DNA of 64,000 nucleotides from Verrucomicrobiales bacterium (GCA_029213005.1 JARGPI010000018.1:1-64000); one strand, 5' to 3'; shown: positions 46,750 to 55,986, numbered from the stretch's first letter. Notes: generated by a model from the letters alone, not told the origin. Numbers and translations: made by a program.

Positions 46750-47715
46750 ATGGCGGTCACATATCTAGAAGCAATCAGGGAAGCTCAGCGCAAAGCCTTG
46801 TCTGAAGATGAATCAGTCTACATCTACGGACAGGATGTGGCGGGGTTTGGCGGTGCATTTAAGGCAACCAAGGGGCTCGCGGAGGAATTTCCCGGACGGG
46901 TCAAGGATGCTCCGATCAGCGAAGATGCGATGATCGGTTCGGCAGTCGGGGCGGCGATTGAGGGGATGCGCCCCATCGTCGAGATGCAGTTCGCTGACTT
47001 TTCATCAATTGCGTTTAACCAAATTGTTAACCAGGCGGCGACTCATTTCTGGAGAACCGGCGTGCCCTGTCCGATTACGGTGCGACTCCCTTCGGGGGGG
47101 ACGGAGGGAAGCGGGCCGTTCCACAGTCAGAGTCTCGAATCGATTTACGCTCACTATCCCGGTTTGATCGTTCTCACACCTGCGACGGTGGAGGACGCCT
47201 ACACGATGATGCTAGAAGCGATCCAGTTGGATGACCCGGTGATTTTCTGCGAGCACAAGTTTCTCTATTATCACCTCAAGGCGGATGCGCTTCCGAAGCA
47301 GAATCTGCCGCTGGGCACGGCGCGAATTGCCCGTCCCGGCAAGCACGCTACGATTGTTGCCTACAGTGCCATGGTTCACGAGGCGTTGAAGGCGGCCAGT
47401 GATTTGTCCTCCACCGGTTGGGAGTTGGAGGTGGTGGATCTCCGTTCCACCAAGCCGATTGACACCGACACCGTTTTGGCTTCCGTCGCGCGGACCGGTC
47501 GGTTATTATGTGTCAGTGAAGGGTTTCCTTTCGGAGGCGTTTGTACTGAGGTGATATCACGGGTGGTTTCGGAAGGATTCCATTTGCTGGATGCCCCTCC
47601 ACAGCGATTGAACTCGAAAGACACCCCAATCCCGTATCACCCGAATTTGTGGAAGACCCACCGACCAACCTGGCAAAGTATAGCCGATGCAGCAAGAGCC
47701 TTGATTGCTCAGTAA
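46750..47715 (+). CDS. 2-oxoacid dehydrogenase E1 component, beta subunit
   Basis: This 321-residue transketolase-like pyrimidine-binding and C-terminal domain protein begins AVTYLEAIREAQRKALSEDE and contains IYGQDVAGFGGAFKATKGLA, DAPISEDAMIGSAVGAAIEG and VVDLRSTKPIDTDTVLASVA. This is the E1-beta of a pyruvate or branched-chain 2-oxoacid dehydrogenase, which forms a heterotetramer with E1-alpha and ThDP. No E1-alpha, E2 or E3 gene lies nearby, so partner and exact substrate are open. It is transcribed towards the pel genes, with a 116-base gap. Confidence 0.88.
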   Translation: MAVTYLEAIREAQRKALSEDESVYIYGQDVAGFGGAFKATKGLAEEFPGRVKDAPISEDAMIGSAVGAAIEGMRPIVEMQFADFSSIAFNQIVNQAATHFWRTGVPCPITVRLPSGGTEGSGPFHSQSLESIYAHYPGLIVLTPATVEDAYTMMLEAIQLDDPVIFCEHKFLYYHLKADALPKQNLPLGTARIARPGKHATIVAYSAMVHEALKAASDLSSTGWELEVVDLRSTKPIDTDTVLASVARTGRLLCVSEGFPFGGVCTEVISRVVSEGFHLLDAPPQRLNSKDTPIPYHPNLWKTHRPTWQSIADAARALIAQ

Positions 47716-47831
47716 GAATAGTTAACGATACTTGATTTAAAAGACCCGATAACCTAAGAGCCGATCACATTGAATCGTGGTTAGGTCCAGAGAGAGACAC
47801 ACACGACGCACGGGATCTCTAACCGCACCGA

Positions 47832-49349
47832 ATGAGCGACGAAACCGCAGACGATTTGATCGAATTTGAAAAGCCACCGTTACTAGCTTCTTTATTCGAA
47901 AAAATCCAATTGAAGAAACAATTGCAGCTCAAAGGCCAACTCACGGCCTTTCTGCATTTCTTTGTCATATCCGTCATGTTGGCGGCTCTGAACTGGCTCT
48001 TTGCCAAATCGGATCCGGGTTGGCTGAATTTGAACCCTTCGCCATGGGTGATTCTCCCTTTTTACCTCGGGTTCCGCTTCGGTTTTTTCTGGGGTGTTGG
48101 GTCCAGCTTGCTGCTCGTCATTCTGCGGGTCTGGATGGAGGGGAATCAGTTAGCGGAAGGGGAATCGATTCAATTCACGGGGAGCGAACACTTTTTGTTC
48201 TGGGGAGCGTTGCTGATGGGTGCGATCGGCGGTTTCACCAAAGGGGTGATCAGTCGCCGCATTACGCAGAAGGAAATTCTCCTCGATGATTCCCTGACGT
48301 CCAATGAGTATTTGAAAACCCAGGTCGCGCTTCTGAAGCATAACGAGCAGGATTTGTCGTCGACGCTGGTCGCTCAGGGGCTCAATTCCTCGGGTCTGGT
48401 TCTCAGTTTGCAGGACGTGATCGACCAATACGCGGCTGAAGACCGGGACGAGGCTTTTCTCAATCTGTTGAGCGATCGCTGCGGGGTGAATTCGGCGGCT
48501 ATCTATTTCAGTGCGCGGGGCGGGCGCGGCGTCCGGGTGGCTCAGTTGCGAAGTGACAATGCGTTTCCGGAGTCGATCGAGAAAACGCCGATGTTCGAGC
48601 ATGCGGAACGGACCGGAAAAATCGTGACGCAGCGTTGGTTCTGGGAACCGTTTGAGCCGAATGCGACATCGGGTTACGACGATCTTTATCTTGCGGTGGT
48701 GGCCCATCCGAAGGGACGCGACTTCAGAGTGCTTGTCATCTCGAGGATGGATTTCGAGCAGATTCACTGGGAGAATTTCTGGAAGGTGGAATCCGCTTTC
48801 CGCTGGTATGAAAATTCGATCAATACGAAAAAGCCGATCGAATTCGAAGTGCGGAAAGACACCCCGGTTAACTCAATCGAGATGACCCGCGAGGAGATCC
48901 TCGATGGCGAATCCAGTGAGCCGCCTGTCCGCGAGCCGGAACCGCCGAAGCAGGAGGTTGAAGAGGCGGAGGATCCGATCCCGGTGAAGGAGACCAAACC
49001 GATCCTCGATGCTCCCGGATTTAAACAGCGTCTCGGTCAGTGTCGATTGATCGAAGAGCAGATGGGACTAGAGCATCGTCTGGTCATCTTCGTGCCGGGA
49101 GAAGGGGAAAGCCCTGAAAAGTGCGAGGCTTTTGCGCACTCACTGAATGCGGTGATGCTTCCGTCTGACGATCTCGCGATGATCCCTTCCGACGGAGGTC
49201 GCTTTGTCTACGGTCTGCTCACGGCGGCTTCCAGTAGTGACGCGGCTGAGAGCCATGCCGGGGATTTGCTCGAAGCACTTCCGGATCTCGATCTTCGGTT
49301 TTTCGTCCTTCAATTAAACGATCCTGCGCTGGCTGCGTTTGAAAACTAA
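47832..49349 (+). CDS. pelD: PelD-like c-di-GMP receptor homologue
   Basis: This 505-residue inner-membrane protein has PelD architecture: four N-terminal membrane spans (FLHFFVISVMLAALNWLF; WVILPFYLGFRFGFFWGVG; HFLFWGALLMGAIGGF), a coiled segment, a GAF domain (about 195-330), an acidic proline-rich linker (about 350-395) and a short GGDEF-like domain (about 400-500). PelD binds c-di-GMP to switch on Pel polymer export. Where the inhibitory-site R-x-x-D would be expected, I read LPSD before the degenerate GGDEF position, so c-di-GMP binding is doubtful. First of four adjacent pel genes; PelE follows after five bases. Confidence 0.78.
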   Translation: MSDETADDLIEFEKPPLLASLFEKIQLKKQLQLKGQLTAFLHFFVISVMLAALNWLFAKSDPGWLNLNPSPWVILPFYLGFRFGFFWGVGSSLLLVILRVWMEGNQLAEGESIQFTGSEHFLFWGALLMGAIGGFTKGVISRRITQKEILLDDSLTSNEYLKTQVALLKHNEQDLSSTLVAQGLNSSGLVLSLQDVIDQYAAEDRDEAFLNLLSDRCGVNSAAIYFSARGGRGVRVAQLRSDNAFPESIEKTPMFEHAERTGKIVTQRWFWEPFEPNATSGYDDLYLAVVAHPKGRDFRVLVISRMDFEQIHWENFWKVESAFRWYENSINTKKPIEFEVRKDTPVNSIEMTREEILDGESSEPPVREPEPPKQEVEEAEDPIPVKETKPILDAPGFKQRLGQCRLIEEQMGLEHRLVIFVPGEGESPEKCEAFAHSLNAVMLPSDDLAMIPSDGGRFVYGLLTAASSSDAAESHAGDLLEALPDLDLRFFVLQLNDPALAAFEN

Positions 49350-49354
49350 GTGTT

Positions 49355-50338
49355 TTGAAGTCGATTGTATATTGGGTATTTGTTTCGCTCCTTCTGATCG
49401 CGGAGGCGTTTGCGACCTATATTTTCATCCGGCACGGTGAGAATGGATATGTGCTTGCCGGGATGGTTCACCTGACGGTGGCATTTCTTTTCGGGATTCT
49501 GACGGGATTTCATCGCCGTTCGATATCGGCCGCACTGCTCAGCGTTTTGGTGATCGGAACCAATCCGGTGGCGGGGATCCTCACGATGATTTTGATCGAT
49601 GAGAAGTTTAACCGCGAAACCAGGCAGAATTACTTTGAAGCATCCGAGGGCTTCGAGATAGGGAATCCGTTTATCTCGCTGGACGGAGCGGTGGAAATGG
49701 CGGATAACTCGCAGCTGGCTCTGGAAGACTACGAATCGGTAATGAAGCGTGTCATGTCGGTCGGTAACCGGGTATCGGAACGCGAAGTGGAAGTGATCAC
49801 ATCGATGCGGAATTTGAAAGTGCTTCCTCTACTTGAGAAAGTGGCATCATCCACCGCCGGAGAGGGGCGGGTCCTTGCGCAGGCTGCGATATCGGAACTC
49901 TCCGAGCGGGCTGCGGTGTGGGCGGCGAATTTGCATCGCCTCGAAGTAAATAAAAATACGATCCCGGGGTCGCTGGAGCGCCTTGCCGTAGTTGCCTACC
50001 TGCGAATCAAAAAACAGGGGCGGAGCGCCCAGGCTTTTGGACTTCCCGATGCGGCGGAACTTGAGAATTTACTCCGGTTAAGTATTCAGAAAAATGAGTC
50101 GGCTGAGACCGTCACTCTGTTATCGGAGTTATTGATATTCGAGGAAAAGCTGGAGGCGGCCCAGCAACTGCACGAGACCTTCCGGAAGCTGGATGGTTTC
50201 GATTACGAGATACAACAAGCCAAAGTGTTCAGTGCCCGTGGCGACTGGATGCAACTGTTGCGGACGCTGCCGTCCATCACTCCGGCACACTGGAGTCGTC
50301 AGTCCGAAGAGGTGCGTCGCTTCTGGGGAGCTGCCTAG
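49355..50338 (+). CDS. pelE: PelE-like membrane and helical-repeat protein
   Basis: A 327-residue protein, the same size as P. aeruginosa PelE. Two N-terminal membrane spans (YWVFVSLLLIAEAFATYIFI and LAGMVHLTVAFLFGILTG, plus a further hydrophobic stretch) lead into a soluble helical part with TPR/HEAT-like pairs (LPLLEKVASSTAGEGRVLAQ, AETVTLLSELLIFEEKLEAA). PelE scaffolds PelD and PelF in the synthase complex. The start is TTG at 49355, five bases after pelD. Assignment rests on size, topology and position more than on motifs. Confidence 0.72.
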   Translation: MKSIVYWVFVSLLLIAEAFATYIFIRHGENGYVLAGMVHLTVAFLFGILTGFHRRSISAALLSVLVIGTNPVAGILTMILIDEKFNRETRQNYFEASEGFEIGNPFISLDGAVEMADNSQLALEDYESVMKRVMSVGNRVSEREVEVITSMRNLKVLPLLEKVASSTAGEGRVLAQAAISELSERAAVWAANLHRLEVNKNTIPGSLERLAVVAYLRIKKQGRSAQAFGLPDAAELENLLRLSIQKNESAETVTLLSELLIFEEKLEAAQQLHETFRKLDGFDYEIQQAKVFSARGDWMQLLRTLPSITPAHWSRQSEEVRRFWGAA

Positions 50339-50356
50339 TAAAGAAATAAACAAATT

Positions 50357-51835
50357 TTGAAAAACCGCGAAGACACAGATATTTGCTATATCTACGAAGA
50401 GAATCCCCAGGTAGGAAGAGCCGGGGATTCCGTCTTTGTGCGCCAGTTGGCGAGGGATTTTCCTAAGTATCAGTTCCGCGTTGCCAAGATCTCAAATTCA
50501 AACTCGGATGTGATTCCTCCGGATCAAAATACGGTGTCCAATATTCAGGGATACCAGACTATTGATCTATCGATTCACGGCAGTAATGGCAAAGGGAAGA
50601 CAACCGTTTCCTTTCGCAAAGCCGGGGCCTTTTTCCATAGTGTGGCCCGTACCGTTGAGTCCGGAGTACTCGATCGGGAGCATGTAAATGATTTGTTCGA
50701 TACCGCTGCCGATTTGGCTCCCAAGATTACCTTCGATGCGGTCTGGAAAAATCCCACGTCCTGGGAATTGATCAAAGCCGTCTATGGCGTTTCGAACGGG
50801 GATATCCCATTTGTGGAGCATCGTGAACTGCTCGCGGAAGTGATTAAGCCGGTCTGGCGACTGCTATCAAAATGGTCTGATCTACCCAAGGCGAAAATCT
50901 ATCAGGCTGACTCGGGGATTCGCTCCTCTTTGCTCGCGATGATTGCTTCGCGAAAGCATAACGCGAAGTATGTCATTGTTGACGATTGCCTGCCTCTCAA
51001 CGCGCTGGAGCGGGAGAGGCGCTCGATTAAATTGAGGGACGGCGGAGTGTGGAGGCCGGAATACGAAGCTTTCCAGAGCGCCCGGAATCACTGGACTCAG
51101 AAAATGCGGAATCACTGCCTTTTGGAGGCCGATGAGATCCTCGCTAACACCATGTCTTCCGCGACCAAAATCCGGAAGAAGATCGGCGAGGACCGTCCGA
51201 TTCGAATTGTCCGGGAGGGCATCGAGGGCGAGACCGCACGACGCTGGGGGGCTTACTACTCCAGCGAAGGTGAGGAGATAGGTTACCGGATCGTCTTTTT
51301 GGTCGGCACCTATCAGGATACAACCGCCCGGGGTATCGTCACGGCGATCCAGAAAATCGAAACCAGCGCCGGGCACGGAAAATTTATCGTGTTGTCGCTG
51401 AGTTCGATCACCGCGGAAAATCGCAAGAGCTTTGAAAAAATTGTGAAAGCGAATGTTACTTCGTCGGTGCGGCTAACTACCGAAATCGATATGATTCAGG
51501 AGATCGCCCGGGCGACGGTAGTGGCATTCCCGAGTCAGATCGAAGTGGGGGATCGCGCTATCATTAACAGTCTGCACGCCGGGAAGCCGGTGGTGGTTTC
51601 GATGGTCGACGGGGACAGTATTTTTGCGGATCCGCGTCTCAGTATGGAAACGGATTGTTTTGCGACACCGAACCGACTCGAAGGTAGAGAATTTCCCAAT
51701 GCGATCATCTCACTGATCCGCCGGAAAGACCAACTGGCTTATCATCCCCGTCGACTCGGGGAGGCTTTGTTTAATCACCGCGAAATCATGGAAGGCTACG
51801 CGAAGGTATATCATTCGCTTTGTCCGCTGGTATGA
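50357..51835 (+). CDS. pelF: PelF-like glycosyltransferase (GT4-type), divergent
   Basis: A 492-residue cytosolic glycosyltransferase; PelF is usually about 505. The N-terminal block ICYIYEENPQVGRAGDSVFV matches the PelF start region, and VAFPSQIEVGDRAIINSLHA followed by GKPVV is the donor-binding region. In the usual E-x7-E motif, the first Glu is present and the second position is Asn (E-VGDRAII-N), an unusual change that could alter activity. PelF uses UDP-sugars to make the Pel chain. The start is TTG at 50357. It overlaps pelG by four bases. Confidence 0.78.
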   Translation: MKNREDTDICYIYEENPQVGRAGDSVFVRQLARDFPKYQFRVAKISNSNSDVIPPDQNTVSNIQGYQTIDLSIHGSNGKGKTTVSFRKAGAFFHSVARTVESGVLDREHVNDLFDTAADLAPKITFDAVWKNPTSWELIKAVYGVSNGDIPFVEHRELLAEVIKPVWRLLSKWSDLPKAKIYQADSGIRSSLLAMIASRKHNAKYVIVDDCLPLNALERERRSIKLRDGGVWRPEYEAFQSARNHWTQKMRNHCLLEADEILANTMSSATKIRKKIGEDRPIRIVREGIEGETARRWGAYYSSEGEEIGYRIVFLVGTYQDTTARGIVTAIQKIETSAGHGKFIVLSLSSITAENRKSFEKIVKANVTSSVRLTTEIDMIQEIARATVVAFPSQIEVGDRAIINSLHAGKPVVVSMVDGDSIFADPRLSMETDCFATPNRLEGREFPNAIISLIRRKDQLAYHPRRLGEALFNHREIMEGYAKVYHSLCPLV

Positions 51836-53145
51836 ATGTAGAAGGCTATCATCACAAAAAGCTGTTCTCCCGATTCGGGGTGGAAGCCGGTTTTCTTCCG
51901 GACTTCTGCGTGATGACTTCTGCTCTGGTGATTCTTCTCGTGAGGATGTCGGCGCCGACGGTTAATACGGTAACGGCGCTGGCGCTGGAGCTTACGATTG
52001 TTCAGTTTCTGGTCGCTTCGATGTGCTGGGGGATCCGGCAGTATTCGGTGGATTCGACGCGCAAAGGGGATCTCGAATTTGCCGCGCTGCCCCGCCAGCC
52101 GCTATTGTTTATCGGTATCGCGCTCAGTCTGGTGGCGGGAGCTCTGCTCACCGTCTTCCTGAGTCCTGAGAGGGGATTCAGTCTCTGGTTGTTGCTGATT
52201 CTGGCGGGGAATGTCTCGCTGTTTTTCCTGGTCGCACTGTTTGTGGTGGAGACGATTCCGCTGAGTCGGGTTTTACTGTTGGCCCTCGCTTTGTTTGCCG
52301 GGGCTGCGGCGCTCTCCTACTTCTGGAATATCCGGTCAAAGACAAGTATTTCGATCCTGATCATTGCTACGATGGCGACAGGGATCCTCATCATGGCGAT
52401 TTTGTCGAAGGAAACCGGTAGTTCGCCTTCGGCAGGTAAATTTGTCCGGTTCTTGACGCGGCATCCGCTTTTTCTCGTTTGCGGTCCTCTTTACCTATTC
52501 GGATTTTGGCTGGATAAGTGGATCTTCTGGTTCTTTGTCGATAACCACACTCTGGAACATTCCCTGCTGCGGCCCACGGCGAGTGATCAGTCCGGTGTGC
52601 TCGCGGCTTTGTTTACGATCCCGGCTCTGTTTGTCGCGTTTTATTCGTTCCGGTCGGAGATTGCACGAAACTACGAAAACTTCTCATCGAATATTCTGGG
52701 AACCGGCACGCTGAAAGATATCGAAACCTCGCGGAGTGATGTCGAGAAAGCGGTCAAAGTCGGCTGTGTCAATACGGCCCTGACTCAGTTGGTTTTCTCC
52801 GGCGGATTGTTCTTTTTTGCTCCCGCGCTGGTGGAGTATCTCGACCGCTCGGTCTTCACCGCTTTAGCTTTGAAATCGGCTGCGATCGGAAATGTCTTTT
52901 TTGTGGTCTACGCCTTTTTGTTCCGTGCGCTGCTCTACTTCGAGGATTTGCGGAGCGCATTCTGGTCGGGCATCGGGTTCTGCCTTGGCAGTATCGTATT
53001 CGCCTCGGGGATGATGTTCTTCGACGTCAGCTACGGGGGGATTGGACTCGGAATGGCGGCAGTCGTGGGTATTGTGACGGCTTCGATCCCACTGAAACGG
53101 CGTCTTCAGGAGCTCGATTACCTGTTTTTCACCAAGTATCAGTAA
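51832..53145 (+). CDS. pelG: PelG-like polytopic membrane protein
   Basis: A 437-residue integral membrane protein with about 12 spans, related to MATE/MVF-type flippases. Characteristic PelG blocks are visible: PLYLFGFWLDKWIFWFFVDN, then TIPALFVAFYSFRSEIARNY, ALLYFEDLRSAFW and LKRRLQELDYLFFTKYQ at the end. PelG is thought to move the growing Pel polymer across the inner membrane with PelD, PelE and PelF. I chose ATG 51832, which overlaps the pelF stop as ATGA, over an upstream TTG at 51820. It ends seven bases before a convergent gene. Confidence 0.85.
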   Translation: MNVEGYHHKKLFSRFGVEAGFLPDFCVMTSALVILLVRMSAPTVNTVTALALELTIVQFLVASMCWGIRQYSVDSTRKGDLEFAALPRQPLLFIGIALSLVAGALLTVFLSPERGFSLWLLLILAGNVSLFFLVALFVVETIPLSRVLLLALALFAGAAALSYFWNIRSKTSISILIIATMATGILIMAILSKETGSSPSAGKFVRFLTRHPLFLVCGPLYLFGFWLDKWIFWFFVDNHTLEHSLLRPTASDQSGVLAALFTIPALFVAFYSFRSEIARNYENFSSNILGTGTLKDIETSRSDVEKAVKVGCVNTALTQLVFSGGLFFFAPALVEYLDRSVFTALALKSAAIGNVFFVVYAFLFRALLYFEDLRSAFWSGIGFCLGSIVFASGMMFFDVSYGGIGLGMAAVVGIVTASIPLKRRLQELDYLFFTKYQ

Positions 53146-53152
53146 CAACCCG

Positions 53153-54598
53153 CTAGTCTCCGAAAAAGGGCCGTTCCGCTTCGATCCGGTCCAGGTAGGT
53201 AGAGATGGAATCAGTTCGTGGGGGCAGCGCCCGGCGCGTCATGCTCTCTTTGAATTTCAGGTAACTGTCAAAGGCGTCACTCCGCTTTGGGGAACGGGTT
53301 GCTTCGTAGTAGTTGAGGTAGTCTTTGGTGTGCTGCAGCGACTTTCTGATCTGCTCTCTCATTTTTCGAAGCTCGGCAAATTCGGCGTCGATTTTGTCGA
53401 GGTCACGCTCGATAAGCCGGGTGCAAATGGCGGCATAACGATCGATAACGTCGTGATAAAGCGGGAAGGCTTTGATTTTCAGCGCAAAGAGAGACGACTG
53501 ACGGTGTTTGATCACGTCGTTGGCATTTTTCCGGTCGAGGAATTGACCGTACTGCTCAAGATTTCCCTTAAAAGCCGGTTTGTCTTCCTCCCCGGTCTTT
53601 TTGGCGTTGCTGACTTTGCCTTTCAATTTGTCGAACAGACTGGGGTTCGCCTTTTGGGCGGATGCGCTGGGCGTGGAAACCTCGGCAAAGGAGACGGCGA
53701 TCGCATCTTCGAGGTGTTTTTCGGTCTGTTCCGCCGTGAAATACTCAAAGCTCTGCTGCTGGGCCATGGTGGCAAGCTGGAGAGCCCACCACTTATCGAT
53801 TCCCTGTCCCGTTTCGCGGAACCCGGGGAAATGTTTCCGGATCAGACTGTCGGGCTCGTAATCGGGGCGAAGCGCGAGATCTTTGAGCATGGCGCGCACC
53901 GATTCGCCCCCGTCTTTCTGATCGCAAAGCGCCCCGACCAATACGGCGGATGACGCCCGGAAGATTTCCAGACTGATCGCATTGAGCCCTCTTGCTTTGT
54001 GAGGCTCCATCAGTTCCTCCACCTTCATCAGCTGGCCCGTTTTGAAAAAGCCCGAATAGAAATAACTGGGTCGACCGAGTTGTTTATGCCTCAGATTGTG
54101 ATCGAACCCATGGACCATCCAGTCCGGTGGTTCCAGCGACTTGGTCGTAAACGTTTTCGGATTTTCCATAAACGCTTCCAGCATCTGTTCGATGAGAAAC
54201 ATTTTTATCAGAGCAAGGCGAAAGGATTCCTCCTTAAACCGGTCGTGAATTCTCACCTTGATCTGCAGGGTGAACTGGTCGGCGGCATTGATTTCCGCGC
54301 TGGTGATGATGTCGTTGCCGGAATGGACGTCGTTGCCGGTGCCGTAGAGAAAAATTTCGTGTCGCACCGACCACTCATCCACGCGGGTCAGATCCAGCAT
54401 TTGACGCATCTGGAGCCGGAGTTCCCGGGAATAGGAGTCAAACTGCGCTTTGATCAGAGGGTGCTTGGAATAAACTTTGATTTGTCGCTCTTCGGCACGC
54501 CGCCCCACAATCTCATTCCTCGCAATTTCGGTTCCCCGCTTCATCTCCTTAGACTGAGTCGATTGCGCACTGAGGTGCCCCGGAATGAGGCCGAGCAC
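53153..54598 (-). CDS. Exported hypothetical protein, helical
   Basis: This protein of at least 481 residues has no family I recognise. It is largely helical, with EFAELRKMREQIRKSLQHTK, a GKGKVSNAKKTGEED-like basic stretch in the middle and a two-histidine-like MVHGFDHNLRHKQ region. The only standard start is GTG at 54598, giving a very short leader. Reading upstream in frame gives TIAIAFRPNITLFCFVLGLI followed by PGHLSAQ, a much better signal peptide, but without ATG, GTG or TTG before the stop. This suggests a non-canonical start or a sequence error. It is convergent with pelG. Confidence 0.6.
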   Translation of the reverse strand: MLGLIPGHLSAQSTQSKEMKRGTEIARNEIVGRRAEERQIKVYSKHPLIKAQFDSYSRELRLQMRQMLDLTRVDEWSVRHEIFLYGTGNDVHSGNDIITSAEINAADQFTLQIKVRIHDRFKEESFRLALIKMFLIEQMLEAFMENPKTFTTKSLEPPDWMVHGFDHNLRHKQLGRPSYFYSGFFKTGQLMKVEELMEPHKARGLNAISLEIFRASSAVLVGALCDQKDGGESVRAMLKDLALRPDYEPDSLIRKHFPGFRETGQGIDKWWALQLATMAQQQSFEYFTAEQTEKHLEDAIAVSFAEVSTPSASAQKANPSLFDKLKGKVSNAKKTGEEDKPAFKGNLEQYGQFLDRKNANDVIKHRQSSLFALKIKAFPLYHDVIDRYAAICTRLIERDLDKIDAEFAELRKMREQIRKSLQHTKDYLNYYEATRSPKRSDAFDSYLKFKESMTRRALPPRTDSISTYLDRIEAERPFFGD

Positions 54599-54698
54599 GA
54601 AGCAGAAGAGGGTGATGTTGGGACGAAACGCGATGGCGATAGTCTCTCAGATATAGCGGCGAAGGTCAATCCTGACCAAGCCCGAAACAGGACGCCGC

Positions 54699-55550
54699 TC
54701 AGAGATCGAGTACATCCCTCATCCACGCGGCCATGGCGACAAGGTGAGCCCGGTCTCCGCCCGCGACCTCTGCGGTTGCCCAGCCGGAAAAATCGTTCGC
54801 CACGAGAAGTTCCCTCACCTTTTCCCAGTGAACTTCTCCGCCGTTGGTGCCGATCGCGCCCTCGCGTCTCCGGGAAGACTCGCCGAACACCGCATGTCCG
54901 CGATCTTTGATGTCCAGTTTGTGAATCCGTTTCCCGAGAACCTGCGCCCAGTGTTGAGCCGATTGCTCCGTCCAGGTGATAGTGTTCCCCAGATCAAAAT
55001 AAGATTTCACCGTTGGAGACTCGAAAGAATCGATGAACCGCGCCATTTCCTCCGCTTCTTTCAGAAAAGTCGCCCGGACATTCTCGATGCAGATCGTCAG
55101 ATTGTGTTTTTCAGCGAGAGGGAGCACGGCGCGGATGGTGTCCTGCCAAAAGGCGAAATTATCGTCATAGGAGAGCTCTTTTTTCTCCCCTGCAAAAACG
55201 AGGACCGACTCCGATCCGAGGCGGTGGGCCAGTTCCAGTGCGGGAGCGATCTCCGGGCTGCCTGCATTGACGATCCCATGAACGGCGATTCCGGTTTTAT
55301 CGATGGCCTTTTCCACCTCCGCTATGTCCACCTTTTCGTTGGTTTTCAGTTCCACGCCATCGAACCCGATTTCGCGAAGCAGCTCAAATTTCTGGATCAC
55401 CGAAAGTGTCGGATCGGTGATCATATGGTACTTCACCGCGATTTTGATTCGACCCGAAAGTGGTCCTTTCCCCAGGGCCAGTCCCCCAAATCCGCCGGCA
55501 AAACAGGTGCCCAGAAACTGGCGGCGATCGGGATAGGGAAGCAAATTCAT
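54699..55550 (-). CDS. Tat-exported sugar phosphate isomerase/epimerase-like TIM-barrel protein
   Basis: A 283-residue xylose-isomerase-like TIM-barrel (AP_endonuc_2) protein. A twin-arginine leader (DRRQFLGTCFAGGFGGLALG) precedes GFDGVELKTNEKVDIAEVEK, LTICIENVRATFLKEAEEMA, SYFDLGNTITW and HKLDIKDRGHAVFGE, which carry the metal-ligand Glu, Asp and His positions. The exported form is common in PVC bacteria and is linked to breakdown of unusual sugars. The substrate is unknown. Its start borders the palindrome-rich region. Confidence 0.82.
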   Translation of the reverse strand: MNLLPYPDRRQFLGTCFAGGFGGLALGKGPLSGRIKIAVKYHMITDPTLSVIQKFELLREIGFDGVELKTNEKVDIAEVEKAIDKTGIAVHGIVNAGSPEIAPALELAHRLGSESVLVFAGEKKELSYDDNFAFWQDTIRAVLPLAEKHNLTICIENVRATFLKEAEEMARFIDSFESPTVKSYFDLGNTITWTEQSAQHWAQVLGKRIHKLDIKDRGHAVFGESSRRREGAIGTNGGEVHWEKVRELLVANDFSGWATAEVAGGDRAHLVAMAAWMRDVLDL

Positions 55551-55634
55551 GGCAAAGAGATTACCTCACCGGGCAGGAAGATGACAGCCCCGAGGCAGCG
55601 GATAAGCGGTAGATTGTGTCCGGGCGGGATTCGC

Positions 55635-55719
55635 GTGATGCGGACACTCTTGTCCGCAGTTCGCTAAGTATCAATCGGCAAGAGCTCCAATAAACTGCGG
55701 ACAAGAGTGTCCGCATCAC
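55635..55719. repeat. 27-bp perfect inverted repeat
   Basis: Bases 55635-55661 and 55693-55719 are perfect 27-base reverse complements (core GCGGACACTCTTGTCCGCAG, itself nearly palindromic) around a 31-base loop. It is the first of three consecutive palindromes between the isomerase-like gene and jetA. Confidence 0.85.
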
Positions 55720-55746
55720 CAGGGCAGGCAAAACCCAGCAATCCTC

Positions 55747-55787
55747 GACTGTACCCTGTACAATCCAAAACTGTACAGGGTACAGTC
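55747..55787. repeat. 41-bp palindromic element, copy 4
   Basis: The 15-base arms 55747-55761 and 55773-55787 are identical in sequence to those at 9641-9681, with an 11-base loop of different sequence. Conservation of the arms but not the loop indicates selection on or recent spread of the stem. Confidence 0.85.
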
Positions 55788-55813
55788 CGAATCGGGCTGG
55801 GAAAAGTTGGGTG

Positions 55814-55961
55814 GTAGAGGAATCCGTGAGGATTTCTTAGAGAATTTGAGGCACAAAAATTCACCCCGGAGAATCCAGCCGCTGCACGTGCGGATAGGCT
55901 CCGGGGCTTGAATTCGCGTTCCTTGAATTCACCCCGGAAAAATCCTTACGGATTCCTCTAC
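55814..55961. repeat. 21-bp inverted repeat flanking a short repeated segment
   Basis: Bases 55814-55834 and 55941-55961 are inverted repeats with one mismatch. Inside, TTCACCCCGGA occurs twice as a direct repeat close to TTGAATTC. It lies just beyond the 3' end of jetA. No gene is present in 55551-55986. Confidence 0.75.
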
Positions 55962-55986
55962 TTGCTCCTGCTCGTATCCCAATTCC

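Noticed and set aside
53999..55667. Two plus-strand frames of about 300 codons opposite the hypothetical and isomerase-like genes
   Set aside because: No domain features; both mirror well-supported minus-strand proteins.
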